A DNA stretch of 64,000 nucleotides. Source: Paracoccus cavernae (GTDB lineage Bacteria > Pseudomonadota > Alphaproteobacteria > Rhodobacterales > Rhodobacteraceae). Position 1 is the stretch's first letter; every line of letters starts with the position of its first letter. The translations under genes and the position numbers were made by a program. Positions 49,155-59,921 of the stretch are shown piece after piece. Location: contig JAUFRC010000003.1 of NCBI GenBank assembly GCA_030410095.1, forward strand, positions 310,001 through 374,000. The letters run 5' to 3'. The notes beneath the pieces were generated by a model. The model made no database searches and was not told where the DNA came from. It saw nothing but the letters and a program-made list of their open reading frames with translations.

Positions 49155-50734
49155 ATGAAGGTCGATATGCCCGCGCCCGATATGCCTGCCACCGATACGG
49201 CCTCCCCAGCAGTGCCCGCACCCGGTATTTTCTGGCTCACGCGCGACTTCCGCTTCGACGACAACCCCGCCCTGCTCGCCGCTTTGGCCGAGGGGCCCTT
49301 GGCCGTGCATTTCTTCCTCGACCGGCTGACGTTGGCGCAGGGCGCGGCCAGCCGTTGGCGGCTCGAGCGGGCTTTGCGGGCCTTTGACGCCGAGCTGCGC
49401 CGCAGGACCGGCGGGACCGGCATCACGCTGTGGCAAGGCGAGCCCGAGGCCGTTTTTCCCGCGCTCCTGCAGTCGGCGGGCGCGCGCAGCATCCACCAAT
49501 CCGACTGGCCCGCCCCGAGATGCGCGCTTCAGACCCGCGTGCGCAACGCCGTGCAGAGAGTCGGGGGCGAGCTTGTGCTGCATGCGGGCCATCTCCTTGT
49601 CCATCCGCGCCTTTGCGGACGCAGCAGGGCGCGGGTTTCAAGGTCTATACCCCTTCGCCCGCGCTCCGCCGCATCGGCCCCGACCGCCCCGCGCCCGATG
49701 CGCCGCAAAGGATCACCGCGCAGGCTTGCGCTTTTGCCCCGCGCTCCGCCGCCGGCATCCCCGCCCCCTTGCCCGCAATCCCCGATCTCGCCCCAGATCT
49801 GCACCGCGGCCGCGCGGCGCTTGAAACCTTCGCTTTGCCCGCCGGAGAGGCCGCGGCCCATGCCCGCTTCGGGGCCTTTCTCGATCAAGCCGCAGGCTAT
49901 GGCGATCTGCGCGACCGCCCCGATCTTGAGGCGACCTCGGGCCTCTCGGAGCATCTCGCGCTCGGCGAGATCAGCCCGCGCCGGATCTGGGCCCGCGCCC
50001 GCCTTGCCGCCGAGGCCGATCCCGCCCGCGCCGCGGGGATCGGGAGCTTCCTGTCCGAGGTGATCTGGCGCGAATTCGCATGGCATCTCCTGATCGAGAG
50101 CCCCGATCTCGCGACCCGCTGCTGGCGCCCCGAATGGGAGGCCTTTCCCTGGCGCGAGACCCCCGCGATCTGGCCGACTGGCGGCAGGCCCGAACCGGTG
50201 TCGCGCTGGTCGATGCCGGTCTGCGCGAGATGTGGCTGAGCGGGCGGATGCACAACCGTGTGCGCATGGTTGTCGCAAGCTGGCTGACAAAACATCTGCT
50301 GATCGACTGGCGCGCGGGCCTTGCCCATTTCGCCGATTGTCTGACCGATTGGGATCCCGCCGCCAATGCGATGAACTGGCAATGGGTCGCGGGCTGCGGC
50401 CCCGATGCCTCGCCTTTCTTCCGGATTTTCAACCCCGAAAAGCAGGCGCGCCAGTTCGACCCCGAGGGACGCTACCGCGCACGCTGGCTGGAAGGTTACG
50501 GCTTGCCCGCCCCCGACGGCCCCGAGGCCCGCGCCTATCGCGAGGCGATCCCGCGCGCATGGCTCGAACGCGACCCCCGCGACCCCGCGACGGCCGCCGT
50601 CGCCGGTTGGCAGGGTCAGGAGACGGGCCAAGGCGCGGCGGCTTTGGCCGGGCATCTCGCCCAAGGCCGCGCCCGCGCTGGCCGCTTACGAGGCTTTCCG
50701 CGAGCGGCCCTCGCAGGCCCAAGACCGCCCGTGA
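49155..50734 (+). CDS. phrB: Deoxyribodipyrimidine photolyase family protein, at least four frame breaks
   Basis: About 527 residues after repair. The photolyase N-domain opens IFWLTRDFRFDDNPALLAAL. The FAD-binding domain has FLSEVIWREFAWHLL, DAGLREMWLSGRMHNRVRMV, ASWLTKHLLIDW and the diagnostic WQWVAGCGPDASPFFRIFNP. It would repair UV-induced pyrimidine dimers with light and FADH. Breaks lie near 49610, 50165 and 50670 (two bases). The repaired C-terminus is LAAYEAFRERPSQAQDRP. The N-terminal start is uncertain (ATG 49155 or 49167); about 24 leader residues precede the conserved fold. Confidence 0.85.
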
Positions 50735-51053
50735 TCCGCCCGACTGTCTTTGAAACCACATCTTTTCGTGAAAGATTGCGGGCAGACGAGCGACACCAGA
50801 ATGAGCCGTGAATGCACATCGCCACCCCTTTCCCCGCAGCTCGCCGTTGTGCGCGGAGCCGCTTGCCGCGCCTCGGCCCAAGCCCGAAGCACCGGATGCG
50901 CGCATTCTGGCCCGGTTGTCGCGCCGCAATGTCGACGTGGTGCCAAGGGCGCCGGCCCCGAGAGAAGCCCCGCAACCATCTGAACTTATTGACATCAATG
51001 ACGCGCGCCCCAAGCTGACAGCAGCGCGGCCCCGACCGGAAGACAGACAGCCC
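50735..51053. other. Intergenic region between photolyase and chromate transporter
   Basis: These 319 bp contain no gene I can support; open frames on either strand have the arginine/proline-rich composition of GC-rich shadow frames. No clear terminator or palindrome was seen. Confidence 0.5.
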
Positions 51054-52287
51054 ATGCCGGAAGCAACGCCGATCCCGCCCGCAATCCACCCGCTCCGCCG
51101 CGCGGTTCGGTGGCCGAGGTTTTCTCGGTTTTCCTCAAACTCGGACTCACGAGTTTTGGAGCCGGTCGCCCATCTGGGCTATTTCCGCGCCGAGCTGGTC
51201 GAGAAACGCGGCTGGCTCGACGATCGCGCCTATGCCGATCTGGTCGCGCTCTGCCAGTTCCTGCCCGGCCCCGCCTCGAGCCAGACCGGCTTTGCCTTGG
51301 GGCTGATGCGGGCGGGATGGCTGGGGGCGCTGGCGGCTTTCGCGGCCTTCACCCTGCCCTCGGCGCTGGTGATGGTGGCACTGGCTTTGGGCGCGGCGCG
51401 GATTGCGGGGCCGGTGGGGAGCGGCGCGATCCACGGGCTCAAGATCGTGGCGGTGGCGATCGTCGCGCAGGCCGTCTGGGGCATGGCGCGCAGTCTGACG
51501 CCCGACCGCGAGCGCGCGCTGATCGCGCTGGCCGCCGTCGCGATGATCGCTTTCGCGCCGGGGGCATGGGGCATGATCGGCGCGATCCTTCTGGGCGGCG
51601 CGCTTGGCTATATGCGCGGACCCTTCGGGGAGCCGATGCCCCCGAGGCGGGCCGCATGGCCTTGGCCTTTCCCGTTTCCCGTCGCGCGGGCCTGGGCGCT
51701 TTGGCCGGTTTCGGCGCGCTTTTGCTGGCGCTTCCGCTGCTTGCGCCTCTTGCGCAGGGATGGGCCTTGTTCGACGCCTTTTACCGCGCGGGCGCGCTGG
51801 TTTTTGGTGGCGGCCATGTCGTCTTGCCGCTTTTGCAGGCCGAAACCGTCGCGCGCGGCTGGATCACCCCGAGAGCTTTCTTGCGGGCTATGGCGCGGCC
51901 CAAGCCATGCCGGGCCCGCTTTTCACCTTTGCCGCCTATCTGGGCGCGGCGCTTGTGCCCGCGCCCCACGGCATAGCCGGCGCGGCAATCGCGCTGGTTG
52001 CGGTGTTTCTGCCGGGCTTTCTCCTGCTGACCGCGGCCCTGCCCTTCTGGCAGGATCTGCGCAGAACCCCTGCCGCGCAGGCCGTGATGCAGGGGGCGAA
52101 TGCGGCGGTGGTCGGGATCCTCGGCGCGGCGCTTTATACGCCGGTGGCGACAAGCGCCTTGGGCGATCTGCGCGATTTCGCGCTGGCGCTCGCCTGCTTC
52201 CTGTTGCTGGTGCAATGGAAGGCCGCGCCTTGGGTCGTGGTCCTTGTCGGCGCGGGCGGCGGCATCCTGCTCGGTCTTCCGGCCTGA
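51054..52287 (+). CDS. chrA: Chromate transporter, long-chain CHR family, about five frame breaks
   Basis: About 413 residues with two homologous CHR halves. The first has VFLKLGLTSFGGPVAHLGYF and the signature CQFLPGPASSQTGFALG; the second has GALVFGGGHVVLPLLQAE and QAMPGPLFTFAAYLG. This two-domain form exports chromate, or in some relatives other anions. Breaks are near 51108, 51165 (two bases, restoring TSFGGPVAHLG), 51640 and 51872. ATG 51054 (MPEATPIPPAI) has GGAAGA upstream. It converges with the LysR gene at 52313. Confidence 0.85.
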
Positions 52288-52312
52288 GCGGTCCCGGGCA
52301 GCCGCGCCGCAG

Positions 52313-53221
52313 CTAGATCCGCGCCGCAAACCACGCGGCGGCGTGATCCGCGAACCGGCGCGCGATGCCGCCTGCATGGACTCCCTCGCGCGAGGCGAGC
52401 ACGACATTGAGGGGCCGCAGCGGATCGGTGAGCGCGATGGTGCGGACCGCGCCGCCGTCATAGGTCTGGTCCGAAGGCGGGCGCATCACCAAAAGCGTGA
52501 AGCCGAAGCCCGCCGCAACCGCGCTGCGCACCGATTCCATCGAGGTCGAGGCATAGGCCACCGGCGGGGCGATCCCGCCCTCGGCCAGAAGATCCTGAAA
52601 ATAGCTGCTGCTGCCGGGTGCGTCGAAAAGCACATAGGGCTCCTGCGCCAGATCGCGGAGAGAGACCGCCTCGCGGCCCGCCAGCGGATGGTCGCGCGCC
52701 ACGACGACCATCGGGCGCAAGGCGGCCAGCGGCTGGAAAACCAGCCCCTGCGCATCCGCGCCCTGATCATAGGTCAGCGCGAAGTCGAGTTTGCGCTCGC
52801 GCAGGCGCTCGGCCAAAGCCGACAGCGAGGCCTCTTGCGGATGCAGGCGAACCTCGGGCGCGATGGCGCGGAAACTGCGGATCAGCCCCGCCGCGTAAAA
52901 GGGCGCGAGCGTCCAGAAAATCCCCAGCCGGATCTCGCCGCGCAGTCCCGAGGCCAGAGCCGTCGCCTCGCGTTCGACCTGCATGGCGCGGGCCTCGAGC
53001 GCCTCGACCTCGGCCAGAAACAGCCGCCCCTGCATGGTCAGGGTCAGGCCGCGGGCGTGGTGGCGCTCGAAAAGGGCCATGCCGGTCACATCCTCGAGCT
53101 TCTCGATGGCCTGCGCGACCGAGGGCTGCGAGATATTGAGAACCCGCGCCGCCTGCGCGATCCCGCCCTGTTCGGCGACCGCGCGGAAATAGGCACATTG
53201 GCGGAGGGTGAACCTGACCAT
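52313..53221 (-). CDS. LysR-family regulator of the Rieske oxygenase operon
   Basis: An intact 302-residue protein: helix-turn-helix in FTLRQCAYFRAVAEQGGIAQ and LNISQPSVAQAIEKLE, then a LysR effector domain (IRLGIFWTLAPFYAAGLIRS, YVLFDAPGSSSYFQDLL). It is divergent from the Rieske gene with a LysR-type box in the 129-bp gap. It resembles the second LysR at 59918 in length and in the HHA(R/Q)GLT wing motif, so the two are probably related paralogues. Confidence 0.9.
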   Translation of the reverse strand: MVRFTLRQCAYFRAVAEQGGIAQAARVLNISQPSVAQAIEKLEDVTGMALFERHHARGLTLTMQGRLFLAEVEALEARAMQVEREATALASGLRGEIRLGIFWTLAPFYAAGLIRSFRAIAPEVRLHPQEASLSALAERLRERKLDFALTYDQGADAQGLVFQPLAALRPMVVVARDHPLAGREAVSLRDLAQEPYVLFDAPGSSSYFQDLLAEGGIAPPVAYASTSMESVRSAVAAGFGFTLLVMRPPSDQTYDGGAVRTIALTDPLRPLNVVLASREGVHAGGIARRFADHAAAWFAARI

Positions 53222-53234
53222 ATTTTACCTTCTT

Positions 53235-53255
53235 AATTCTTAGGTTATTTGAATT
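53235..53255. promoter_or_regulatory. LysR-type box between the LysR gene and the Rieske oxygenase gene
   Basis: AATTC, 11 bases, GAATT: a perfect inverted repeat with the T-N11-A layout of LysR binding sites, in an AT-rich stretch 14 bp from the LysR start and 96 bp before the oxygenase start. Confidence 0.6.
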
Positions 53256-53350
53256 TTGATATTTCTTGGCGCTCGGTCAAGCTGGTTCCAACAGAAGTGC
53301 TGCCGAAGCGCCGCCCCGCGCATCCGGCCCGCCCAGCCAAGGAGACAGCA

Positions 53351-54503
53351 ATGTCACAAGCCAGCCCCCTCGCCGAACTGCTTGCCGCCGCCGCCCGCCC
53401 GATGGTCGATGCCCGCGCCATGCCGCCTTCGGTCTATACCAGCACCGATTTTCTCGATCTCGAACTTTCCGAGATTTTCGGCAAGGAATGGGTCTGCGTC
53501 GGCCATGCGAGCGGCCTGCCCAATGTCGGCGATTACCTGACCTTCGATCTGGCCGGACAGCCCATCGTCGTGATCCGCGACCGCGAGCAGGGCATCCGCG
53601 CCTTTTCCAACGTCTGCCTGCACCGCATGTCGACGCTGGTCGAAGGCACGGGCAACAAGCGCGTCCTCGTCTGCCCCTATCACGCCTGGACCTACGGGCT
53701 GGACGGCCAGCTGCGCGGCGCGCCCTTCATGGCAGAGACGACGGGTTTCTGTAAGGAAAACTACAAGCTGCCCGCCATCCGCTGCGAGGAATGGAAGGGC
53801 TGGATCTATGTCACCCTCGACAACGACCGCCCGAGCCTTGCCTCGGGGCTGGGCGAGCTTGACGCGATGATCGCGCCCTACGAGGTTGAAAACTATCAGG
53901 AATGCTTCCGCGAGACCCATGTCTGGGACACGAACTGGAAGGTTCTGGCCGAGAATTTCATGGAGAGCTACCACCTGCCGGTCTGCCATGCCGATACCGT
54001 CGGCGGCCATTCCAAGCTGGAGGAAATGGACTGCCCCCGGCCTCAAGGCCTTCAACTATCACTGGATCACCAAAGAGGCGTCCCTGCCGATGGGCAACGC
54101 CCATCCCGACAACACCCGCCTGACCGGCCATTGGCGCAAAACCACCGCGCTGATCACGCTTTACCCCAGCCATCTGATCACGCTGACGCCGGGCTATTTC
54201 TGGTATCTCTCGCTCCATCCCAAAGGGCCGGGTCAGGTCGCGATCACCTTTGGCGGCGGCCTCTCGCCGGAATTCATGGCCGATCCCAAGGCCGGTGAAT
54301 TTGTTGCCACGCTCAAGACCCTGCTCGACGAGGTGAACCTCGAAGATCGCGGCTGCACCGAGAAAGTCTATCGCGGGCTGAGCGCCGACAAGGCCGTGCC
54401 GGGCCATCTGTCCTATCTCGAACGCCCGATTTACGACTTCATGCAATATATCGCGGAACGCACCGCCGGTTTCGAGCGCAGCTTCGCGCAGGCGGCCGAA
54501 TGA
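53351..54503 (+). CDS. Rieske non-heme iron oxygenase alpha subunit (GbcA/CntA-like), one frame break
   Basis: About 384 residues. The Rieske 2Fe-2S site is CLHRM (Cys, His) and CPYHAW (Cys, His) near residues 92-117. The catalytic iron site is ENFMESYHLPVCH, with Glu at the position that bridges the Rieske and iron sites in neighbouring subunits, plus HSKLEE beyond. Sequence and length resemble oxygenases acting on quaternary amines such as glycine betaine or carnitine. One base is missing near 54036 (DCPPGLKAFNYHWITK). ATG 53351 follows AAGGAGACAG. The adjacent ferredoxin would supply electrons. Confidence 0.85.
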
Positions 54504-54543
54504 GTGCAGCAGGCGCAAGGCCGTGCAGCGGGGCGCGGGCCGG

Positions 54544-54860
54544 ATGGTGAGGATCATCTGGCGCGAAGCCTCGGGGCGCGAGATAGCGGCGGATGTCGCC
54601 CCCGGCACCACCCTCATGCGCGCCGCGCTCGAGCAGGGGTGGGCGGGATCCGCGGCGAATGCGGCGGCAATCTCGCCTGTGCGACTTGCCACGTCCTGCC
54701 CGATCCGGCATGGATCGCACGGCTCGGCCCGCCCTCCGCCCCCGAGGACGACCTGCTCGATTTCCTCGACGACGAGCGGCGGCCCGAAAGCCGTCTGAGC
54801 TGCCAGATCACCGCCTCGGAGGCGCTCGACGGGCTGATCCTGACCGTCCCCGCGCCGTGA
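54544..54860 (+). CDS. 2Fe-2S ferredoxin (adrenodoxin-like), one frame break
   Basis: About 106 residues. The cluster motif CGGNLACATC (Cys-x5-Cys-x2-Cys) is followed by a final Cys in SRLSCQI, the adrenodoxin/putidaredoxin pattern, with HVLPDPAWIARLGPPS between. One base is missing near 54640 (LEQGVGGIRGECGGN). I use ATG 54544 (MVRIIWREASG). A start at ATG 54500, overlapping the oxygenase stop, is possible if another base is missing in between. It is the likely electron donor of the Rieske oxygenase. No ferredoxin reductase is encoded nearby. Confidence 0.8.
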
Positions 54861-55114
54861 TCCCCCTTTGGCCGGACCTTGCCGGCGAACGCCGCCCCTT
54901 CGTGCAGGGGGCGGCGCCTCCCGCGTTTTCCGTCTGCCCGAAACGGCGGCTTTTGCCGCTTCATCGGGCAAGGCGCGATCATCGGGCTTCCCGAGGCACA
55001 GATTAGGCTGAACCGAAGCAGGCCGACGGAAATCTTTAATTTACCTGAAATTCGCCGCTCCCGATGATCACCCATCAACCTCTTTCAAGCGTCGTCACAG
55101 CGAGAAGCCACCGG

Positions 55115-56280
55115 ATGAACAGCCAGACCCTAGCCCCGCAGACGAGCACCGCACGTTTGATCGCCGATTCCCCTGTCACGTCCGGACCCGCGCCCGTTGC
55201 CGATCCCTATGTCGTCTTCGACCGCGTGCAGAAGAGCTACGACGGCCAGTCGCTGGTGGTGAAGGATCTGAACCTGACGATCGGCAAGGGCGAGTTTCTG
55301 ACCATGCTCGGGCCTTCGGGTTCGGGCAAAACCACCTGCCTGATGATGCTGGCGGGCTTCGAGACCGCAACCTCGGGCGAGATCCGCCTCGACGGCAAAA
55401 ACATCAACGACGTGCCGCCCCACAAGCGCGGGATCGGCATGGTCTTCCAGAATTACGCGCTGTTTCCCCATATGACGATCGGCGAGAATCTGGCCTTCCC
55501 GCTTGAGGTGCGCGCTCTGGGAAAATCCGAGCGCGAGGAAAAGATCTCCGCGCCCTCGACATGGTGCAGATGGGGCAGTTCCGCAACCGCCGCCCCTCGC
55601 AGCTGTCGGGCGGCCAGCAGCAGCGTATCGCGCTTGCCCGCGCGCTGGTTTTCGACCCCAAGCTGGTCCTGATGGACGAGCCGCTCGGCGCGCTCGACAA
55701 GCAGTTGCGCGAACATATGCAGTTCGAAATCAAGGCTTTGCACGACCGTCTCGGCATTACGGTGGTCTATGTCACCCATGATCAGGGTGAAGCTTTGACC
55801 ATGTCGGACCGCGTCGCGGTCTTCAACGACGGGCGATCCAGCAGCTCGCCCCGCCCGCCGAGCTCTACGAGCGGCCCCACAACAGCTTCGTCGCGGGCTT
55901 CATCGGCGAGAACAACAAGCTGCCCGGCCGGATTGAAAGGCTCGAGAACGGCAAAGCGCTCGTGCGGCTCGCGACCGGCGAGCTGATCGACGCCACCGCC
56001 GTCAACATCCGCGAAAAGGGTCAGGAGACGCTGGTCTCGATCCGCCCCGAACGCGTCGAATTCAAGCCCGAGATGATGCCGCGCGACGCCCACCGCATCA
56101 GCGCGACCGTGCGCGATGTCGTCTATATGGGCGATATCCTGCGTGCGCGGCTCTGCGTCGCCGGATCGGATGATTTCGTCATGAAATACCGCAATACGCT
56201 TGGCCAGCGCCGCCTGACGGCAGGCGAGACGATCGAGATCGGCTGGCACCCCGAAGATGCCCGCGCTGGATCCGGTCTGA
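55115..56280 (+). CDS. Polyamine-type ABC transporter ATP-binding protein (PotA-like), three frame breaks
   Basis: About 389 residues. Walker A GPSGSGKTT, signature LSGGQQQRIALARA, Walker B LVLMDEPLGALD and switch His in YVTHDQGEA precede a TOBE domain (VSIRPERVEFKPEM). Breaks are near 55550, 55832 (FNDGAIQQLAPPAEL) and 56270; the last restores ARALDPV and a TGA at 56278. ATG 55115 (MNSQTLAPQ) is chosen; ATG 55064 adds 17 residues. It is the first of four genes for a spermidine/putrescine-type importer, 86 bp before the binding protein. Confidence 0.85.
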
Positions 56281-56365
56281 GCCTCTCCGACACCGACACC
56301 GGACCCGCCGCACGACCGCATGACCCCACAAGGCAACCACAAAAACCAAGACAGGGAACACGGAC

Positions 56366-57434
56366 ATGAAGAAGCTTCTTTTGCAAGCCAGCGCCCTTTG
56401 CGCATTGACCTATCCGGCCCATGCCGAATTGACCGTCATGAGCTGGGGTGGTGCCTACGAGCGCGCACAGGTCGAGGCCTATAACAAGCCTTTCACCGCC
56501 GAGACCGGCATTGCGGTCAAGATGATCTCCTCGGACAACCCCGCCGCGCCGATCAAATCCATGGTCGATGCGGGCAATGTCACCGTCGATGTCGCCGATC
56601 TCGAATTCACCGATGCGGTGCGGCTTTGCGACGAAGGCGTGCTCGAGGAAATCGACCCCGCCTCGCTGCCCGCAGCCCCCGACGGCACGCCCGCCGTCGA
56701 CGATTTCCTGCCCGAGGCCGTGACCGATTGCGCGATTGCCTCGATGGTTTTCGCGACCGTCTACGGCTATGACACCACGAAATTCCCCGATGCCAAGCCC
56801 GCGACGATTGCCGATCTTTTCGATACGGCGAAATTCCCGGCAAGCGCGGCCTGCGCAAAGGTGCCAAGATCAACCTCGAACTGGCGCTGATGGCTGACGG
56901 CGTGCCGGCGGCCGAAGTCTACGAGACGCTGGCCACCCCCGAAGGCGTCGACCGCGCTTTCGCCAAGCTCGACCAGATCAAATCCGATATCGTCTGGTGG
57001 GAAGCGGGCGCGCAGCCGCCCCAGCTTCTGGCCGATGGCGAGGTGGTGATGTCGACCGGCTACAACGGGCGGCTCTTCTCGGCGATGGTTTCCGAGGGCA
57101 AGCCCTTTGCCATCGTCTGGGACGGCCAGGTGCAGAATACGACCTCTTCGCCGTTCCGAAAGGCGCGCCGAACAAGGACGAGGCGCTGGAATACATCAAA
57201 TTCGCCACCAGCACCAAGCCGCTTGCCGACCAGAGCAAATGGATCGCCTACGGCCCGCCGCGCCGCTCCTCGCAGTCGCTCGTCGGCCTGTTCGAGGACG
57301 GCAAGACCGAAATGGCCCCGCATATGCCGACCAATCCGGCCAATATGGGGAATGCCCTCGTGTCGTCCTATGACTACTGGGTCGACCACGAAACCGAGAT
57401 GACCGAGCGTTTCAACGTCTGGCTCTCGAAGTAA
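56366..57434 (+). CDS. Polyamine-type ABC transporter substrate-binding protein, two frame breaks
   Basis: About 356 residues with a signal peptide (KKLLLQASALCALTYPAHA). The mature start ELTVMSWGGAYERAQVEAY and the DVADLEFTDAVRLCDEG, VPKGAPNKDEALEYIKFATS and ANMGNALVSSYDYWV stretches match the PotD/spermidine-putrescine SBP_bac family. Breaks are near 56840 and 57135. AGGGA precedes ATG 56366. The ligand is unknown, but a cationic amine would fit the neighbouring oxygenase. Confidence 0.85.
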
Positions 57435-57444
57435 GCACACCCTC

Positions 57445-57472
57445 CCCGCCTGCGCTTTGCCGCGCGGGCGGG
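57445..57472 (+). terminator. Hairpin after the binding-protein gene
   Basis: CCCGCCTGCGC pairs with GCGCGGGCGGG (one mismatch) around a 6-base loop, 10 bp after the binding-protein stop. It opens the 245-bp gap before the permease genes and may attenuate them; no T run follows. Confidence 0.5.
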
Positions 57473-57679
57473 CTCTTGCCCGACCGCTCACCCGCCCATC
57501 CGCCGGCCCCTGCGCCCGTGCCGCGGCCCGAACGGCCGGTTCCGGCCTCTCCGCCCCACCCGTCACGACACCCCAATTGACGCGAAACAGGCCGGATCAG
57601 AACGGGCCTGCGGCAGCGAAATCCGGCGGCGACACCCGCCGCCCCTGCCCCCGCGCGTCCCCGAGAATGAAGGAAAGCT

Positions 57680-58959
57680 ATGGCCCATGCGCTTGATCCC
57701 CATGCGGAGTCCGCCTCGTCCGGCGGGCCGCTCCGCACCTCCGACGGGCAGCCGCTGACGCGGGCTTTGGCGCGGGCCTCGCGTCGGGCGCGGCGGCGGG
57801 CGTTTTTGCTGGTGCTGCCGCTTTTGCTGTTCATCTTGCTGACTTTCGTCGTGCCGATCGGGCAGATGCTGCAACGCTCGGTCCATAATGACGGCTTTTC
57901 GGCGAATATGCCGGCGCTGACCCAATGGTTCAACGACCACCCCGCGGCAGCGCCATCGACGAGAGCGCCTATGCCGCGCTGGCCGCCGATCTCGCGACCT
58001 CGGCCGAGGCGCGCACCATCGGCACCGTCGGCACCCGCATCAACTATGACCTGCCGGGCTCGCGTTCGCTTTTCACCTCGGCCGGCCGCAAGGCGCGCGG
58101 GGCTTGAGCCGCCCTTCCGCGAGGCGGTGCTCGCGCTTGATCCCAAATGGGAGGACCCCAAGCTGTGGTCCGCGATGCGCGAGGCCTCCGACCCGCTGAC
58201 CGCCAATTTTTATCTCGCGGCCATCGACCGCACCCGCAACGATCAGGGCGAGATCGTCGCCGCCCCGCCCGAGCAGCAGGTCTATGTCATGCTGTTCAAA
58301 CGCACGATGATCCTTTCGGCGGTGATCACCTTCACCACCTTCGTGCTGGGTTTCCCCATCGCCTATCTGCTGGCGACCCTGCCGCTGCGCAAGTCCAACC
58401 TCTTGATGATCCTTGTGCTTTTGCCGTTCTGGACCTCGCTTCTGGTGCGTACCACCGCCTGGATGGTGCTGCTGCAGCAGCAAGGCGTGGTCAATGATTT
58501 CCTCGTCTGGCTGGGCGTGATCGGCAACGAGCAGCGCCTCCAGATGATCTACAACCAGATGGGCACGATCATCGCGATGACCCATATCCTGCTGCCCTTC
58601 ATGATCCTGCCGCTTTACTCGGTGATGCGCACGATCAACCCGAGCTATGTGCGCGCCGCGCGCGCGCTGGGGGCGACGAGCTGGACGGCCTTCCGGCGCG
58701 TCTATTTCCCGCAGACCCTGCCGGGGCTGGGGCGGGGGCGCTTTTGGTCTTCATTCTGGCGATCGGTTACTACATCACGCCCGCGCTGGTCGGGGGCTCG
58801 TCGGGCCAGCTGATCTCGAACATGATCGCGATGCATATGATGCAGACGCTCAACTGGTCGATGGCGGCGGCGCTGGCGGCGCTTTTGCTGGGAGGCGTGC
58901 TGATCCTTTACTGGGTCTATGACCGCCTCGTCGGCATCGACAATCTGAAACTGGGCTGA
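57680..58959 (+). CDS. Polyamine-type ABC transporter permease 1 (PotB-like, with periplasmic insertion), about three frame breaks
   Basis: About 427 residues. Helix 1 (AFLLVLPLLLFILLTFVVPI) is followed by a polar segment of about 130 residues (WFNDHPRGSAIDESAYAALA onward), then five further helices and an EAA loop (VRAARALGATSWTAFRRVYF). PotB-type permeases of Rhodobacteraceae often carry such an insertion. Breaks are near 57945, 58085 and 58733; the last restores GALLVFILAIGYYITPALVG. AGGAAAG precedes ATG 57680. Confidence 0.83.
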
Positions 58960-58970
58960 GGGGGCTGACC

Positions 58971-59921
58971 ATGGCACTTCCGACTTACGCATCCCCCTCG
59001 AGAAGGTCTGGCATTACGCCTATCTCGTGCTCTGCGGGCTGATCTTCTTCTTCCTGATCGCGCCGATCGTGGTGGTGATCCCGCTGTCCTTCAACGCCGA
59101 GCCCTATTTCACCTTCACCGACAAGATGCTGTCCCTCGACCCCGAGGGCTATTCGATGCGCTGGTACGACACGCTTTTGACCTTCGGCATGACCAATCCG
59201 GACGCGCCGCGCGGCTGGAGCTGGTGGGTCGATGCCTGGCAGAATGCGAAATGGGTGAATGCGGCGAAAAGCTCGATCATCATCGGGGTGTTCTCGACGA
59301 TCGTGGCGACGGTGCTGGGGACTTTGGCCGCGCTCGGCCTGTCGCGCCCCGAGATGCCCTTTCGCCGCATCATCATGGCGGTGCTGATTTCGCCGATGAT
59401 CGTGCCGATCATCATTACCGCGACGGGGATGTTCTTTTCTACTCGAACCCCTGCGCGCCTTTGGGCTGGATCGGGCTGGAGCCCTCCTGCGGCAAGCTGG
59501 CGGGGACCTATCTGGGCGTGATTTTGGCCCATGCGACTTTGGGGATCCCCTTCGTCATCATCACGGTGACGGCGACGCTGATCGGCTTCGATCAATCGCT
59601 CAACCGCGCGGCGGCAAGTCTTGGCGCGAACCCGAGGGTGACCTTCTTCCGCGTGACCATGCCGCTGATCCTGCCGGGCGTGATCTCGGGGCGCTCTTTG
59701 CTTTCGTGACCTCGTTTGACGAGGTCGTCGCGGTCCTCTTTATCGCGGGCCCCGACCAGCAGACCATCCCGCGCCAGATGTGGACCGGCATCCGCGAGCA
59801 GATCTCGCCCGCAATCCTCGCCGTGGCCACATTGCTCGTGATCTTCTCCATCGCGCTCCTCACAACCGTCGAGCTCCTGCGAAGAAGAACCGAAAGGCTG
59901 AGGGGCGTCACCCCGCGTTAG
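58971..59921 (+). CDS. Polyamine-type ABC transporter permease 2 (PotC-like), three frame breaks
   Basis: About 317 residues with six helices, beginning IPLEKVWHYAYLVLCGLIFF after a break near 58990. The EAA loop is LNRAAASLGANPRVTFFRVT, and the end is SPAILAVATLLVIFSIALLT. Further breaks are near 59440 and 59692 (GVISGALFAFVTSFDEVVAV). It completes the transporter. Its stop overlaps the convergent LysR stop by 3 bp. Confidence 0.84.
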
